Origin: CAZQYB01 sp964582985
Lineage (GTDB): Bacteria > Planctomycetota > Phycisphaerae > Sedimentisphaerales > Anaerobacaceae
Direction of reading: 5' to 3'
Assembly: GCA_964582985.1 (NCBI GenBank)
Contig: CAZOUM010000003.1
Location: 1 to 64,000 of the forward strand
DNA: 64,000 bases
The notes below the pieces were generated by a model. It was not told the origin of the DNA and ran no database searches. It saw only the letters and a program-made list of their open reading frames with translations. The translations under genes were made by a program, and so were the position numbers. Positions 50,762 to 59,024 of this stretch are shown in pieces; position 1 is the stretch's first letter, and every line of letters starts with the position of its first letter.

Positions 50762-51428
50762 TTCAGGAAAAGTGCTAATACTGTTATTGCTGCCGGCTCT
50801 TTTGCCAGGCTGCCAAGTTTATACAACCGTCACACCATCACCGTATTACTATTATCTAAATCCTAAAAAGGCTCTCACTACCCTTGGCAGGGTCGCCCTT
50901 GTTGAGTTGGACAACGACTCAAGCTATCCGGCAATTAGTGCAGATGTAACCGAAGCCCTTTTCCAGGCGTTGCAAAAGAAGCAGGTTTTCGGCTTGACCT
51001 TTGTCCACCAGAGCGACCCTGCATGGCACAGCTTACAACTGAGGCCGGATACAACCTACTCACTTGACCAATTAGCTGCAATCCGCAGCGAGTTGAAGTG
51101 TGATGCCGTTTTGACCGGCACAATTACTGAATATCGTCCCTATCCTCATATGACCATTGGACTTCGTTTGAAGCTCGTGGACCTGGTAGACGGCGAATTG
51201 GCGTGGGCTCTCGAGCAGGTCTGGGACACCGCCGATAAAACAACTGAATACCGCATAAAAGACTATTTTCACAGCCAGCTACGTTCAGGTTTTGCGCCGT
51301 TACGTGAAGAGTTAGTAGCGATTAGTTCGCTTAAGTTCGTCAAGTTCGTTACCTACGAGGTAGCTGAAACGGTAAGTCCGAAAAGACAGATTAAAAAACA
51401 TACTGTCTTAGTGTTGAAAACCAAGTAG
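50754..51428 (+). CDS. Second lipoprotein of the flagellar locus (LpoB/TolB-like fold suspected)
   Basis: A 224-residue lipoprotein. The N-terminus ILLLLPALLPGC has a lipobox. The mature part has RVALVELDNDSSYPAISADV, TEALFQALQKKQVFGLTFV and LKCDAVLTGTITEYRPYPHM, a pattern like LpoB-, CsgG- or TolB-type periplasmic domains that detect the envelope. I chose the ATG at 50754, with AGGTG upstream, overlapping the previous stop. With the coiled-coil lipoprotein it may serve the L ring or flagellar sheath; this is inference. Confidence 0.75.
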   Translation: MNSSGKVLILLLLPALLPGCQVYTTVTPSPYYYYLNPKKALTTLGRVALVELDNDSSYPAISADVTEALFQALQKKQVFGLTFVHQSDPAWHSLQLRPDTTYSLDQLAAIRSELKCDAVLTGTITEYRPYPHMTIGLRLKLVDLVDGELAWALEQVWDTADKTTEYRIKDYFHSQLRSGFAPLREELVAISSLKFVKFVTYEVAETVSPKRQIKKHTVLVLKTK

Positions 51429-51462
51429 CTTTCAAAAAAATGAAAAATCGTCCAAAAAAAGT

Positions 51463-51489
51463 TAAAGTTTTGTAGGAAATTTGCGAAAA
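51463..51489 (+). promoter_or_regulatory. Sigma-28 (FliA-type) promoter of flgM
   Basis: TAAAGTTT (51463-51470, perfect -35), 11 bases, then TGCGAAAA (51482-51489), which keeps the central CGA and terminal AA of GCCGATAA. Spacing is exact. The start would be about 51497, 31 bases before flgM, which gives FliA-dependent feedback on its own inhibitor. Confidence 0.75.
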
Positions 51490-51527
51490 GCATTGTGGGC
51501 CGAGTGCCCTGAAAGAGCGATAATACG

Positions 51528-51797
51528 ATGATAGAAAAGATTGATACAAGCCAAATCCAGGATCTTTCGGAAAAATTGACGTCTAAGCAGCCCAACCCCA
51601 CCGGGGCTGCTCAAAATAATAATACGGATGTATCGCTCCAGCTCAACTATGCGTCTTTCATCGATGAGGCAATGCAGGCCACGCAGACGGACACCAACGC
51701 AGTTCGGCAAGCACAAGAGCTCTTGGCGTCCGGTCAACTTGAAAGCCCAGAGAACATCCGAGCAGCGGCGGAAAACATCGTAGACCTTGGTATATAG
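51528..51797 (+). CDS. flgM: Anti-sigma-28 factor FlgM
   Basis: An 89-residue protein. The C-terminal half has ASFIDEAMQATQTDTNAVRQ and AQELLASGQLESPENIRAAA, the FlgM pattern of helices that bind FliA (AxxxxxxP(D/E)(V/N)R). The N-terminus is Gln/Asn/Ser-rich and disordered, as in FlgM exported after hook completion. Last flagellar gene of the plus-strand group; terminator follows. Confidence 0.92.
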   Translation: MIEKIDTSQIQDLSEKLTSKQPNPTGAAQNNNTDVSLQLNYASFIDEAMQATQTDTNAVRQAQELLASGQLESPENIRAAAENIVDLGI

Positions 51798-51879
51798 CTT
51801 GATGACAGAAAAGTATTGAAACACAAGGCCGGCCACGGAGGGCCGATACCTTACGCCTTAACGGATTACATAATGGCTC

Positions 51880-51938
51880 GGCGAGGATGCTTGGTTAATT
51901 GGTCACCCCCAAAACCCATCACCTCGCCATTTTTTTTA
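51880..51938 (+). terminator. Probable Rho-independent terminator after flgM
   Basis: GGCGAGG (51880-51886) pairs with CCTCGCC (51922-51928), closing a loop of 35 bases, followed by ATTTTTTTT. The long loop weakens it, but the GC stem plus eight T is typical. It ends the flagellar transcripts. Confidence 0.55.
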
Positions 51939-51986
51939 CTTACAAACCGCATCAAAAACTGAAAGGTTGGGCCGAAACAACCAAAT

Positions 51987-52457
51987 ATGAAACTCGAAGC
52001 CACAATTAAGGACAAATTCAAAAGGCTTTGGAAATATTATATCCTTCAAAGCTCTTTAGCTGCCTGTGTTCTGCTTATCCTCGTCCTCATCCTGGGCAAA
52101 GACAGAATGGTCGTAATCAGCGCTATGGGTGCGACTTCTTTTATCGTCTTCGCAATGCCCAAGAGCGTCTCCGCACAAACAAGACACGTTATTGGCGGGC
52201 ATCTGGTCGGTTTGGCCTCTGGAACAATTTTTTACTTTACCCCGCTGTCCTACCTCGTCGAATATCCCCTGGCAGTCGGAATTGCTATCTGCATTATGGT
52301 AGCTTTGGACGTCGAGCATCCGCCCGCTGCGGGCACGGCTTTGGCCGTCGTAATAAATGAGGTCTCACCTAATGTCTTCGTCACCATAATGGTGAGCGCA
52401 TTAGTGCTGTCTCAATGCCGTTATTATCTCAGACACTACCTAAAAGATTTGGTTTGA
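51987..52457 (+). CDS. HPP family integral membrane protein
   Basis: A 156-residue protein with four predicted TM segments. The HPP family motif EHPPAAGTALAVVINE and the first loop VISAMGATSFIVFAMPKS are present. Members are proposed membrane transporters; some act in nitrite uptake, but the substrate here is unknown. Transcribed alone after the flagellar terminator. Confidence 0.88.
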   Translation: MKLEATIKDKFKRLWKYYILQSSLAACVLLILVLILGKDRMVVISAMGATSFIVFAMPKSVSAQTRHVIGGHLVGLASGTIFYFTPLSYLVEYPLAVGIAICIMVALDVEHPPAAGTALAVVINEVSPNVFVTIMVSALVLSQCRYYLRHYLKDLV

Positions 52458-52509
52458 GTCATCCGGCTTTGCGTCAAGTCCTCTTTGCCGTTAATCACAA
52501 AGCCGAGTG

Positions 52510-52740
52510 TCAAACGTAACAATCGAGAATCCGTCCCACCAAAAAGTCGTCGGCAGATTCTTTCACTGTGACTAATTGACTTGTATAGACAACTGAATTG
52601 CCCGGGCGGCCGGCATCTACAGGAGCAGCATCGGCACGCTTGCTATGCTCATCATTCGAATGACTTATCGGCCGCAGCCTACTGCTGCCTTTGCCAAGAG
52701 GAACAGAACTAACAACTCTACAGGAAACTCTCTTTATCAT
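52510..52740 (-). CDS. Small hypothetical protein
   Basis: A 76-residue frame starting MIKRVSCRVV, with a GGGGTG ribosome-binding-like site eight bases upstream. The C-terminus TVKESADDFLVGRILDCYV looks protein-like, but there are no recognised motifs and no coupled partner. It may be a real gene or a random frame. Confidence 0.35.
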   Translation of the reverse strand: MIKRVSCRVVSSVPLGKGSSRLRPISHSNDEHSKRADAAPVDAGRPGNSVVYTSQLVTVKESADDFLVGRILDCYV

Positions 52741-52976
52741 TTCATCACACCCCAACAAACGCCATATTATCAAACTCGAACAAGTAATTCAAGCCAAATC
52801 ACGCGACGCTGCGCCACAAGCATAAAACCTTTTTTGCTCAATGCGGTGTTGTCTGTAAGAAAGCGATATTATAGGAACGGGCGGACAAAATTCTCGATGG
52901 CTTTGCGTCCAGTCTGCTGCTAAAATATCTTTTCTTGTGCTGGCAGCATTCGGCACTTGAGATAAGGAATCTACCG

Positions 52977-53177
52977 ATGCAGATTATTGCCCAGTGTCCG
53001 GGATGTGGTAACAATTGGCTGCTAAACGGCTCTTCCGCAGACAAAAGGATAAGATGCCCTAAATGCAGTCGATTGTTCAAAATTCCCAAACTCGAGGAGG
53101 TGCCGAAGGCAATTAGGGTAATAAAGGGGGCAAAGGGCACTGTTTACGTAGACGAAGCTGGCAACACATACGGCTAA
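52977..53177 (+). CDS. MJ0042-type zinc-ribbon protein
   Basis: A 66-residue protein with CPGCGNNW and CPKCSRLFKIP, a four-cysteine zinc ribbon of the MJ0042 type, followed by a short basic tail (AIRVIKGAKGTVYVDEAG). I chose the ATG at 52977 (AAGGAA upstream), which starts QIIAQCPGC as in relatives. Such ribbons are common in planctomycetes; function unknown. It converges on the small gene at 53188. Confidence 0.75.
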   Translation: MQIIAQCPGCGNNWLLNGSSADKRIRCPKCSRLFKIPKLEEVPKAIRVIKGAKGTVYVDEAGNTYG

Positions 53178-53187
53178 AAGGTGCCGA

Positions 53188-53376
53188 TTATCCAGGAGCA
53201 AAGTCACCAATATCGCAATTTATAAGCTTCGGCTGTAGTTCTACTTGTCCGCTGAGAAGAGCAAACATCAGTCGAGTGCGCTTTGGTACGTCGGCAAGTC
53301 CTATATCTGACATGAGGAGCCTAATAGAGAAAAACTCCTTATCGGTGACATGGGCGGGCACCCCGGCACAAAACAT
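53188..53376 (-). CDS. Small gene coupled to a GH130 phosphorylase
   Basis: A 62-residue protein starting MFCAGVPAHVTDKEFFSIRL and ending LINCDIGDFAPG. Its ATG overlaps the TGA of the GH130 gene upstream, strong evidence for translational coupling. I recognise no motif. It is the last gene of the minus-strand glycosidase operon. Confidence 0.5.
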   Translation of the reverse strand: MFCAGVPAHVTDKEFFSIRLLMSDIGLADVPKRTRLMFALLSGQVELQPKLINCDIGDFAPG

Positions 53377-54320
53377 CACTCCACAAACTCGTGTGTTAAA
53401 AAGCAAGACTCAACGAGTTCGTCAATGTGTGCCGTGGCTACACAAATAGAAGTGTCCGCTGCACCGTAATACACTTTCACTTCTCCATCCGGTTCAACGA
53501 GTGCGCCGCTGGCGAAGACCACGTTCCCGATGTCACCAATCCGCTCATACTCCTCCCTTGGCGAAAGTACCGGCCCCAAACACCGTCCGATCATCTTAGC
53601 CGGATTGTGCAAGTCCAGCATGACTGTGCCTATCCGATAAATGGGGCCGGTCGCTGTCATTTTCAAGCCGTGGTATATCTCAAGCCATCCACGACCCGTC
53701 CGAATAGGGGGAACTGAGGCGCCAATACGAAAGGAGTCCCAGTATCGGGGCCTGGGACAAATAACCAACTCGCTGTGCCCCCAGTTGACCAGGTCAGGTG
53801 AATAGGAAATCCAGATGCTGCCGACATTATTGCCGAGCGGGCGGTCCAGCCGGGCGTAAATCCCGTTGAACTTTTCCGGAAAAAGCACACCGTCTTTGTT
53901 CCCCGGACCCGAGACCAAAGCAAGCCGCTCAAAAGTCTCGAAATCATCGGTTCGGGCCAACGCAATCCGATACCCGTATCGCGACACGGCTGTATACATA
54001 ATATAATACCGTCCATCAATCTCCGTCAAACGTGGGTCTTCAATGCCGTTTTCTTCCCAAACCTTGAAACGCCCTTCCTCGGCAGGAAGCATGCAAGGTC
54101 GGTCGTCTACTTGAAAGTGAAAGCCGTCTTTGCCGCGCGCCAGGCAAAAGAACGAGTGCCCCCGCTGGCCTTCAACACGCAACAAAAGTAAATACTCGTC
54201 GCCAAGTTTTACAGGTGTGCCATTGAAAACCGTGTTACACTTGTACGATACGTCTTCAAGCGAAATAATCGGATTGCGCTCCCATCGGTGTAACATATCT
54301 CTATCTTGTTTTTGCACCAT
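53376..54320 (-). CDS. GH130 family glycoside phosphorylase/hydrolase, copy 1
   Basis: A 314-residue five-bladed beta-propeller enzyme. Family landmarks: NPIISLEDV at the start, NGIEDPRLTEIDGRYYIMYT (the catalytic Asp region), GNKDGVLFPEKFNGIYARLD, PPIRTGRGWLEIYHGL and VKVYYGAADTSICVAT. GH130 enzymes phosphorolyse or hydrolyse beta-mannosides such as mannosyl-glucose or mannosyl-chitobiose; substrate is not predictable here. The next gene starts inside its stop and a paralogue lies two bases upstream. Confidence 0.9.
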   Translation of the reverse strand: MVQKQDRDMLHRWERNPIISLEDVSYKCNTVFNGTPVKLGDEYLLLLRVEGQRGHSFFCLARGKDGFHFQVDDRPCMLPAEEGRFKVWEENGIEDPRLTEIDGRYYIMYTAVSRYGYRIALARTDDFETFERLALVSGPGNKDGVLFPEKFNGIYARLDRPLGNNVGSIWISYSPDLVNWGHSELVICPRPRYWDSFRIGASVPPIRTGRGWLEIYHGLKMTATGPIYRIGTVMLDLHNPAKMIGRCLGPVLSPREEYERIGDIGNVVFASGALVEPDGEVKVYYGAADTSICVATAHIDELVESCFLTHEFVE

Positions 54321-54322
54321 CC

Positions 54323-55270
54323 CTAATATTCCTTACGACTTTCATTGCACACCTGGATGATGTCGTCAAGCATACCGGTGCCGAGACAAATACAACTATC
54401 GGAGGCGCCGTAATAAATCTTAACCTCGCCATTACTCTCCAGTAGAGCCCCACAGGAGAATACTACATTGGCCACATCGCCGATACGTTCGTACTTCTCG
54501 CGCGGTGCCAGGATTGGAATGTTGGACCGGGCAATCACGCAAGAGGGGTCTTCCCTGTCAAGTATCGCCGCCCCTAAACGAACCAACGGCCCGGCGGTTG
54601 TGTCTTTCTCACCGTAATAAATCAGCAGCCAGCCTTGAGCGATTTCTATCGGCGGACCTGCCGCCCCGACGCGCGTCGAGTCCCAGTACCCGCTGCGGGG
54701 CGTAATCACGACTGTAGATGACCCCCAATACACCAGGTCGTCGGAGTAGCTGACCCAGATGCTGCCACCTGCCCATGGGCGCTGGAGCATCGCATACCGA
54801 CCACCGATTTTGCTCGCAAATAGTGCCCCGCTCTTGGTATCAGGCTCAGAGACGAAAGTCATCCTCTCCACCGACTGGAAATCATCTGTACGCGCCAACC
54901 CAATCCGTTTGCCGTTCTCACTGTAAGCCACGTATGCTATGTAGTATGTCCCGTCGATTTCGCTAACGCGGGGGTCGCAGATTCCAAAACTTTCATATTG
55001 CGCGAACAGACCGTGATGTGACCCGGTCATAAACGGTTTGGATTCGACAGAAAAGTGATACCCATCCGTCCCACGAGCCAGGAATATACTACCAAGACCT
55101 TCCAGCGTTTCCACAGTCAGCAGCAGCAGATACTCACCACGAAAGCGTACCACGCCGGCATTCCAAATGTCGCTGCACCGGAACGCCAGGTCCTCGATTG
55201 CAATTAGTGGATTACCTCCGTAGCGATGAATAACATCACGCCCGGCTTTTAGCACTGCTTGATACGTCAT
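54323..55270 (-). CDS. GH130 family glycoside phosphorylase/hydrolase, copy 2
   Basis: A 315-residue paralogue of the neighbouring GH130. NPLIAIEDL, DTKSGALFASKIGGRYAMLQ, PPIEIAQGWLLIYYG and VKIYYGASDSCICLGT are conserved. The EDPR motif reads CDPR (SFGICDPRVSEIDGTYYIAY), keeping the Asp but losing the Glu, so specificity may differ. The start overlaps the stop of the membrane-anchored gene upstream by four bases (ATGA). Confidence 0.88.
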   Translation of the reverse strand: MTYQAVLKAGRDVIHRYGGNPLIAIEDLAFRCSDIWNAGVVRFRGEYLLLLTVETLEGLGSIFLARGTDGYHFSVESKPFMTGSHHGLFAQYESFGICDPRVSEIDGTYYIAYVAYSENGKRIGLARTDDFQSVERMTFVSEPDTKSGALFASKIGGRYAMLQRPWAGGSIWVSYSDDLVYWGSSTVVITPRSGYWDSTRVGAAGPPIEIAQGWLLIYYGEKDTTAGPLVRLGAAILDREDPSCVIARSNIPILAPREKYERIGDVANVVFSCGALLESNGEVKIYYGASDSCICLGTGMLDDIIQVCNESRKEY

Positions 55271-55677
55271 TTCCGACTTCCCGAATCACAACCCTCAGGA
55301 TAATTGCGCGTTTTCACCTCACGGGTTTCCTCGACCGGATTCTTGGGTTGTTCGATGCCGAGAGCTTTTTCGATTCGTGACATCTTTTTAGAAAGTTCCG
55401 CCAATTTATTATCTATCGAATCCAATCTCCTGCCAAAACCTTGAACGTCCATACCGACCCTGATCATATTCATTTCCGTCAGGTCCATATAGCGCTCCAT
55501 CAAACGCTCATAGGCATCTATCGCACGCGCCGCGTCCGTCCTGTATTCCGGAAGCGTAACTTGCGGCTGGATCTCGTAAGTCCTTTCGACGCCCTGAATT
55601 GATGTTGAAAACCAAACCACAACTGCGCAGCATGCCAAACCTGCGCTAACGACCAGTAACTTCTTTTTCGTTCTCAT
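55267..55677 (-). CDS. Small membrane-anchored coiled-coil protein
   Basis: A 136-residue protein. N-terminal TM (LLVVSAGLACCAVVVWFST, about 6-24), a periplasmic helical region (ARAIDAYERLMERYMDLTEM), a short coiled coil (LDSIDNKLAELSKKMSRIEK) and a charged tail. The ATG at 55677 has GGAG nine bases upstream; the frame is open 14 codons further, to 55719. First gene of the GH130 operon; unknown function. Confidence 0.7.
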   Translation of the reverse strand: MRTKKKLLVVSAGLACCAVVVWFSTSIQGVERTYEIQPQVTLPEYRTDAARAIDAYERLMERYMDLTEMNMIRVGMDVQGFGRRLDSIDNKLAELSKKMSRIEKALGIEQPKNPVEETREVKTRNYPEGCDSGSRK

Positions 55678-55858
55678 CGGATATTCTCCTTTTTTCGCCT
55701 TGTTTGGGTCCCAGACCATATCTATTTATCGGCAGAAACCGAGCCCAAGATATCAAAGAACAGCGAAAAACCACACACTCTTCACAGCAGCCACGCACCA
55801 CTTTGGGCCCGCTCATCAGCCGATGTCCAAGCAAGCGATGACAAAATACAAGAAAACT

Positions 55859-55886
55859 TAAAGTGCTGGGAAAAATCTCTCGAAAA
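55859..55886 (+). promoter_or_regulatory. Possible sigma-28 promoter upstream of the CheX-like/CBS gene
   Basis: TAAAGTGC, 12 bases, CTCGAAAA. The -35 box matches 6 of 8 and the -10 box keeps CGA and AA, but spacing is one base longer than consensus and the gene is 114 bases on. It would place this gene in the motility regulon. Confidence 0.3.
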
Positions 55887-55999
55887 TAAAAAGGAGTCAA
55901 CACGCGGCAGATGAACGTATTGCCGAAATCTTGTTGTTTCGCGGATAGAACTCCAAAAAAGCTATCGGACAAGCCAACAAAAATAACCGGGATTGGCAA

Positions 56000-57502
56000 A
56001 TGATAACATCACAAGTAGAAATCGAACCACAAGTCATCGTAGAGCTGTCAAAGAAATCGTTTGACACTTTTTGTGATGAGCTCTCCAGTATCCTCGCAGT
56101 AAGGATGCAATGCAGCCAACAGACAATTGTCACCGAAACTGTGGAAGGTCTCAGGAAACGCTTCAAAGAGCTGGCAGCCCTCTACTCTGTAGAAGCTAAA
56201 GGTACTATGGGCGGGACGTTTCAATTGGTGTTCGACAAGAACGCTCTATTCATCCTGGCCGGCCTTATGCTTATGCACCCTGAGCAGATGATTCTGCAAA
56301 ACATCAAGCACGGCTCGCTCGAAAAGGCAAGAGAGATGAGCGACGTAATAACACAAGCAGTTCATACGCTGCTCGGAGCATGGGACCGGGTCTTCCGCGA
56401 AGTATTAGTCGGCCATGACCGCTTTATGCAAACCAACGTCTTTATTGGCAATCCCTGGGAGAAATCTGAGCCCAACACAGGCTTGGCCTATGACGAAGAA
56501 TTCGTGTTCGTCCCATACGAGATAAAAGTCGGTTCTTGTCCTACTTTCAATTGCGGTATTATCTTCACTAAAAGAGTTCTCAGCCTAACGCCTGAATCTG
56601 AAACCGGCCAGTCCGTTCCTACTGAAGATAAAAATCAAGCTCAAAAAGCCATTGTTGATAAAGCCGATTCTGGAGAAGCCGACGCTACCAAAGAAAGCGA
56701 CACCGAAAAAGCCAAACCACAGGAGCCACATCTTGAAAAAGCCTCCGCCGAAGAGGATACTAAAGAACCACTCTCAGCCGAGCAGAAACCCGACACCGAG
56801 GAGAAACCAAATCCCAAAGCAGCCGCCACCGAGCAAAACAGCGATGATGCGGATGTAAATACCTCCAAAAACACAACTGAAGAAAAGGCAACAACTACCG
56901 TCAATGTGGCCGAACATAAAGACTACGCCGCCAGTGCCGTTCCCGAAACCATTCAAGAAATGACGCAGCCCTCCCCAACTATTACGGGTGAGCAGGCCTC
57001 GCCCGCAACACCAGAACCGCCGCCATCTGACAGCATCGGTGAAGTCATGACGCTTCGTGCAAGAGACATTATGCGAAAGGACGTTCTCTGGTGCAGTCAG
57101 GATGACAGTGTTCAGCACGCACTTGCAAAGATGCAGCAGCACAAGACCAGCTATATAGTAGTAGGTCAGGACAGCACGCTGACAGGCATTGTATCGAAGT
57201 CTGACCTGACAGCAGCAATTAGTCCTTACCTTCGGCCGGAATTTGAAAGGTGGCGCCGGCCATTGGACGATGCTACACTTCAAATCAAAATAAAGTGGGT
57301 AATGAGCGGTGCCGTCCACACCATAACACCGCAAACACCACTGCTCGCAATCATCGAGAACATGTGCCAACTCGGCGTACGATGTTTGCCCGTCGTAGAC
57401 CCACAAGGTAAAGTCCAGGGATTAGTGACAGTACTTGACTCATTCAAAGCGTTCCTAAAGCACTACTCTGGAGTATCGACCGCATCTGACGATACACAAT
57501 AA
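56000..57502 (+). CDS. CheX/CheC-like domain joined to a CBS pair
   Basis: A 500-residue protein. Residues 1-195 look like a CheC/CheX-type fold (KGTMGGTFQLVFDKNALFIL, then VITQAVHTLLGAWDRVFREV), though the ExxN catalytic pair of CheX/CheC is not evident. A Glu/Lys/Thr-rich linker (about 205-345) is disordered. Residues about 350-490 form two CBS domains (ARDIMRKDVLWCSQDDSVQH; SGAVHTITPQTPLLAIIENM), which usually bind adenine nucleotides. It may link nucleotide sensing to motility or another output; this is inference. Confidence 0.72.
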   Translation: MITSQVEIEPQVIVELSKKSFDTFCDELSSILAVRMQCSQQTIVTETVEGLRKRFKELAALYSVEAKGTMGGTFQLVFDKNALFILAGLMLMHPEQMILQNIKHGSLEKAREMSDVITQAVHTLLGAWDRVFREVLVGHDRFMQTNVFIGNPWEKSEPNTGLAYDEEFVFVPYEIKVGSCPTFNCGIIFTKRVLSLTPESETGQSVPTEDKNQAQKAIVDKADSGEADATKESDTEKAKPQEPHLEKASAEEDTKEPLSAEQKPDTEEKPNPKAAATEQNSDDADVNTSKNTTEEKATTTVNVAEHKDYAASAVPETIQEMTQPSPTITGEQASPATPEPPPSDSIGEVMTLRARDIMRKDVLWCSQDDSVQHALAKMQQHKTSYIVVGQDSTLTGIVSKSDLTAAISPYLRPEFERWRRPLDDATLQIKIKWVMSGAVHTITPQTPLLAIIENMCQLGVRCLPVVDPQGKVQGLVTVLDSFKAFLKHYSGVSTASDDTQ

Positions 57503-57523
57503 AGGTGCGATAGCGATGTGCTC

Positions 57524-58753
57524 CTATTGGCCCGAAGTGCTTGAGCCGGATGAAGGCTGTGAGTTTTTATTTGATTCCTTTACCCAAGCCGTTAGCTTCT
57601 GGATTTGTTCATGCAGCCTGTCCATTCCCCGGGCATTGCGATGCTGGATGGATTCGAGATTCTGCCGGGCCTCAGCGAGTTGGTTTCGAACGCCTTGCAG
57701 TTCCACCATGGAGTCATCAAGCTCATTTTGGATACGTTTGACTTCTGCCTTTGAACCGGCCAGCTCGCTTCGGAGAACTTTGACTTGCCGGTCAGCTTTT
57801 ATGAAATCGCTATAAACGGTTTGAATATTTGCGTATGCCAGGCTAAGTTTGTCACGCTGGGTCTGCCTGCCGGCGTAGAACCATATGTTCACAAGCAGCG
57901 CTACAAAAAACAATATGGTCGAAAAAACCGCGACTCGCCTCCAAGGGGCTCGCCCCTTAGGGGCAAGCTGCCAGCTACGCGCGGACTTGGGTTGCACGCT
58001 AAGCTCATCACTCCGTGAGTCTTCACAAAACGGGCTGGCCGCCAAAGCGCTGAATTCTATTCCACCATCCTGGATGATTTTCCGCGGGACGCCTCTTACC
58101 GGCGGAGGCGACTCGCCCCTGAGGGGCTCGTGTCTTGATTTACTTTTCGAGATTTTGCCCTCAACCATCCTTACCGGCTTGCTAATAATTTGCAAAGCTT
58201 TCCGAAACACCTGACCAGCTAATAGGGACAATTGTCTTGCTCCGTGTGGAACACGGTTTGATAACGAGGGTTCAACAATCTTTTCAATTAATGCAGAAGA
58301 CGTTTCAGCTTTGACGGCCTCGTCGCTTGGTCCCGTATGTTTCCCAATGTGCTCAAGTACATCAGAAGCTCCCATCTTGCGATTTTTTCGCAAAATGTCG
58401 CCTTTGGAAGCTGTCTTCCGGCTTAGCTCAGATATCTTTTTGCTCAGTGTGGTCTTATCGACAGGTTTCGCTGCTCCTGCCGTTGAGAGGCATTCTGCGA
58501 ATTCGGCACCTCGCGATGGGTAACGATATGGGCTAAGAGGAACGTCCACTACGTACCTTTTGCCTTTATATTTTCGGACCTGGACAATGCCCAGCCTTCC
58601 ACATTCCTCAACGATGCCTCTCGATACTCCCTCACGGGTTGCATATTCATCAATCGGCAGAAGTGGCCTGTTGAGTTGCAATGTCGCTGCAGTTTCTGCC
58701 GTTGAGAGGCATTCCGCGAATTGTGATGTAGCTTGATTTGGAGCCGTTTCCAT
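57524..58753 (-). CDS. Membrane coiled-coil protein with N-terminal HTH-like domain, carrying DNA repeats
   Basis: A 409-residue protein. Residues about 30-75 (LPIDEYATREGVSRGIVEEC, then KYKGKRYVVDVPLSPY) resemble MerR/excisionase-type DNA-binding domains. A TM lies at about 275-297 (VFSTILFFVALLVNIWFYAG) and a coiled coil follows to about 395. Two copies of FAECLSTA (from repeat family B) lie in frame on either side of the HTH-like region, and two copies of repeat family C are read in different frames in the middle. The protein has been expanded by DNA repeats. Function unknown. Confidence 0.72.
   Translation of the reverse strand: METAPNQATSQFAECLSTAETAATLQLNRPLLPIDEYATREGVSRGIVEECGRLGIVQVRKYKGKRYVVDVPLSPYRYPSRGAEFAECLSTAGAAKPVDKTTLSKKISELSRKTASKGDILRKNRKMGASDVLEHIGKHTGPSDEAVKAETSSALIEKIVEPSLSNRVPHGARQLSLLAGQVFRKALQIISKPVRMVEGKISKSKSRHEPLRGESPPPVRGVPRKIIQDGGIEFSALAASPFCEDSRSDELSVQPKSARSWQLAPKGRAPWRRVAVFSTILFFVALLVNIWFYAGRQTQRDKLSLAYANIQTVYSDFIKADRQVKVLRSELAGSKAEVKRIQNELDDSMVELQGVRNQLAEARQNLESIQHRNARGMDRLHEQIQKLTAWVKESNKNSQPSSGSSTSGQ
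57930..57966. repeat. Palindromic repeat family C, copy 1
   Basis: GCGACTCGCCTCCAAGGGGC starts at about 57931 and runs into overlapping palindromes AAGGGGCTCGCCCCTT and GCCCCTTAGGGGC. It matches copy 2 (58108-58130) with three changes but is read in a different frame. Confidence 0.6.
58108..58130. repeat. Palindromic repeat family C, copy 2
   Basis: GCGACTCGCCCCTGAGGGGC followed by TCG, containing the palindrome GCCCCTGAGGGGC. It is inside the same gene as copy 1. Confidence 0.6.
58476..58514. repeat. Dispersed repeat family B, coding copy 1
   Basis: GTTGAGAGGCATTCTGCGAA within a longer match; on the coding (minus) strand it encodes EFAECLSTA. Confidence 0.7.
58695..58728. repeat. Dispersed repeat family B, coding copy 2
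   Basis: GTTGAGAGGCATTCCGCGAA within a longer match; on the coding strand it encodes QFAECLSTA near the N-terminus of the same protein. Confidence 0.7.
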
Positions 58754-59024
58754 CTCTAATTCCTGTCACGAACAATGTTAATGACCGTATACATTATCGG
58801 CCTTCCGAACAATTTACCTTGAATACTCTCAGGGTGCCGGTGATGATGGCTGACGAATCCAAGGATTTCCAGTTATCCAATGATGGAAAACGATACAAAG
58901 AAGCTTGAGCAAAACACCCGCCTCTGGTAAATTATTACCAAGCGCACGGCACAAAAGCCTGGAAACGATAGTCAAAAAAACAACAGTGTAAACTCAAAGC
59001 GAGATTTTAAGTCGAGGCTGGCAG

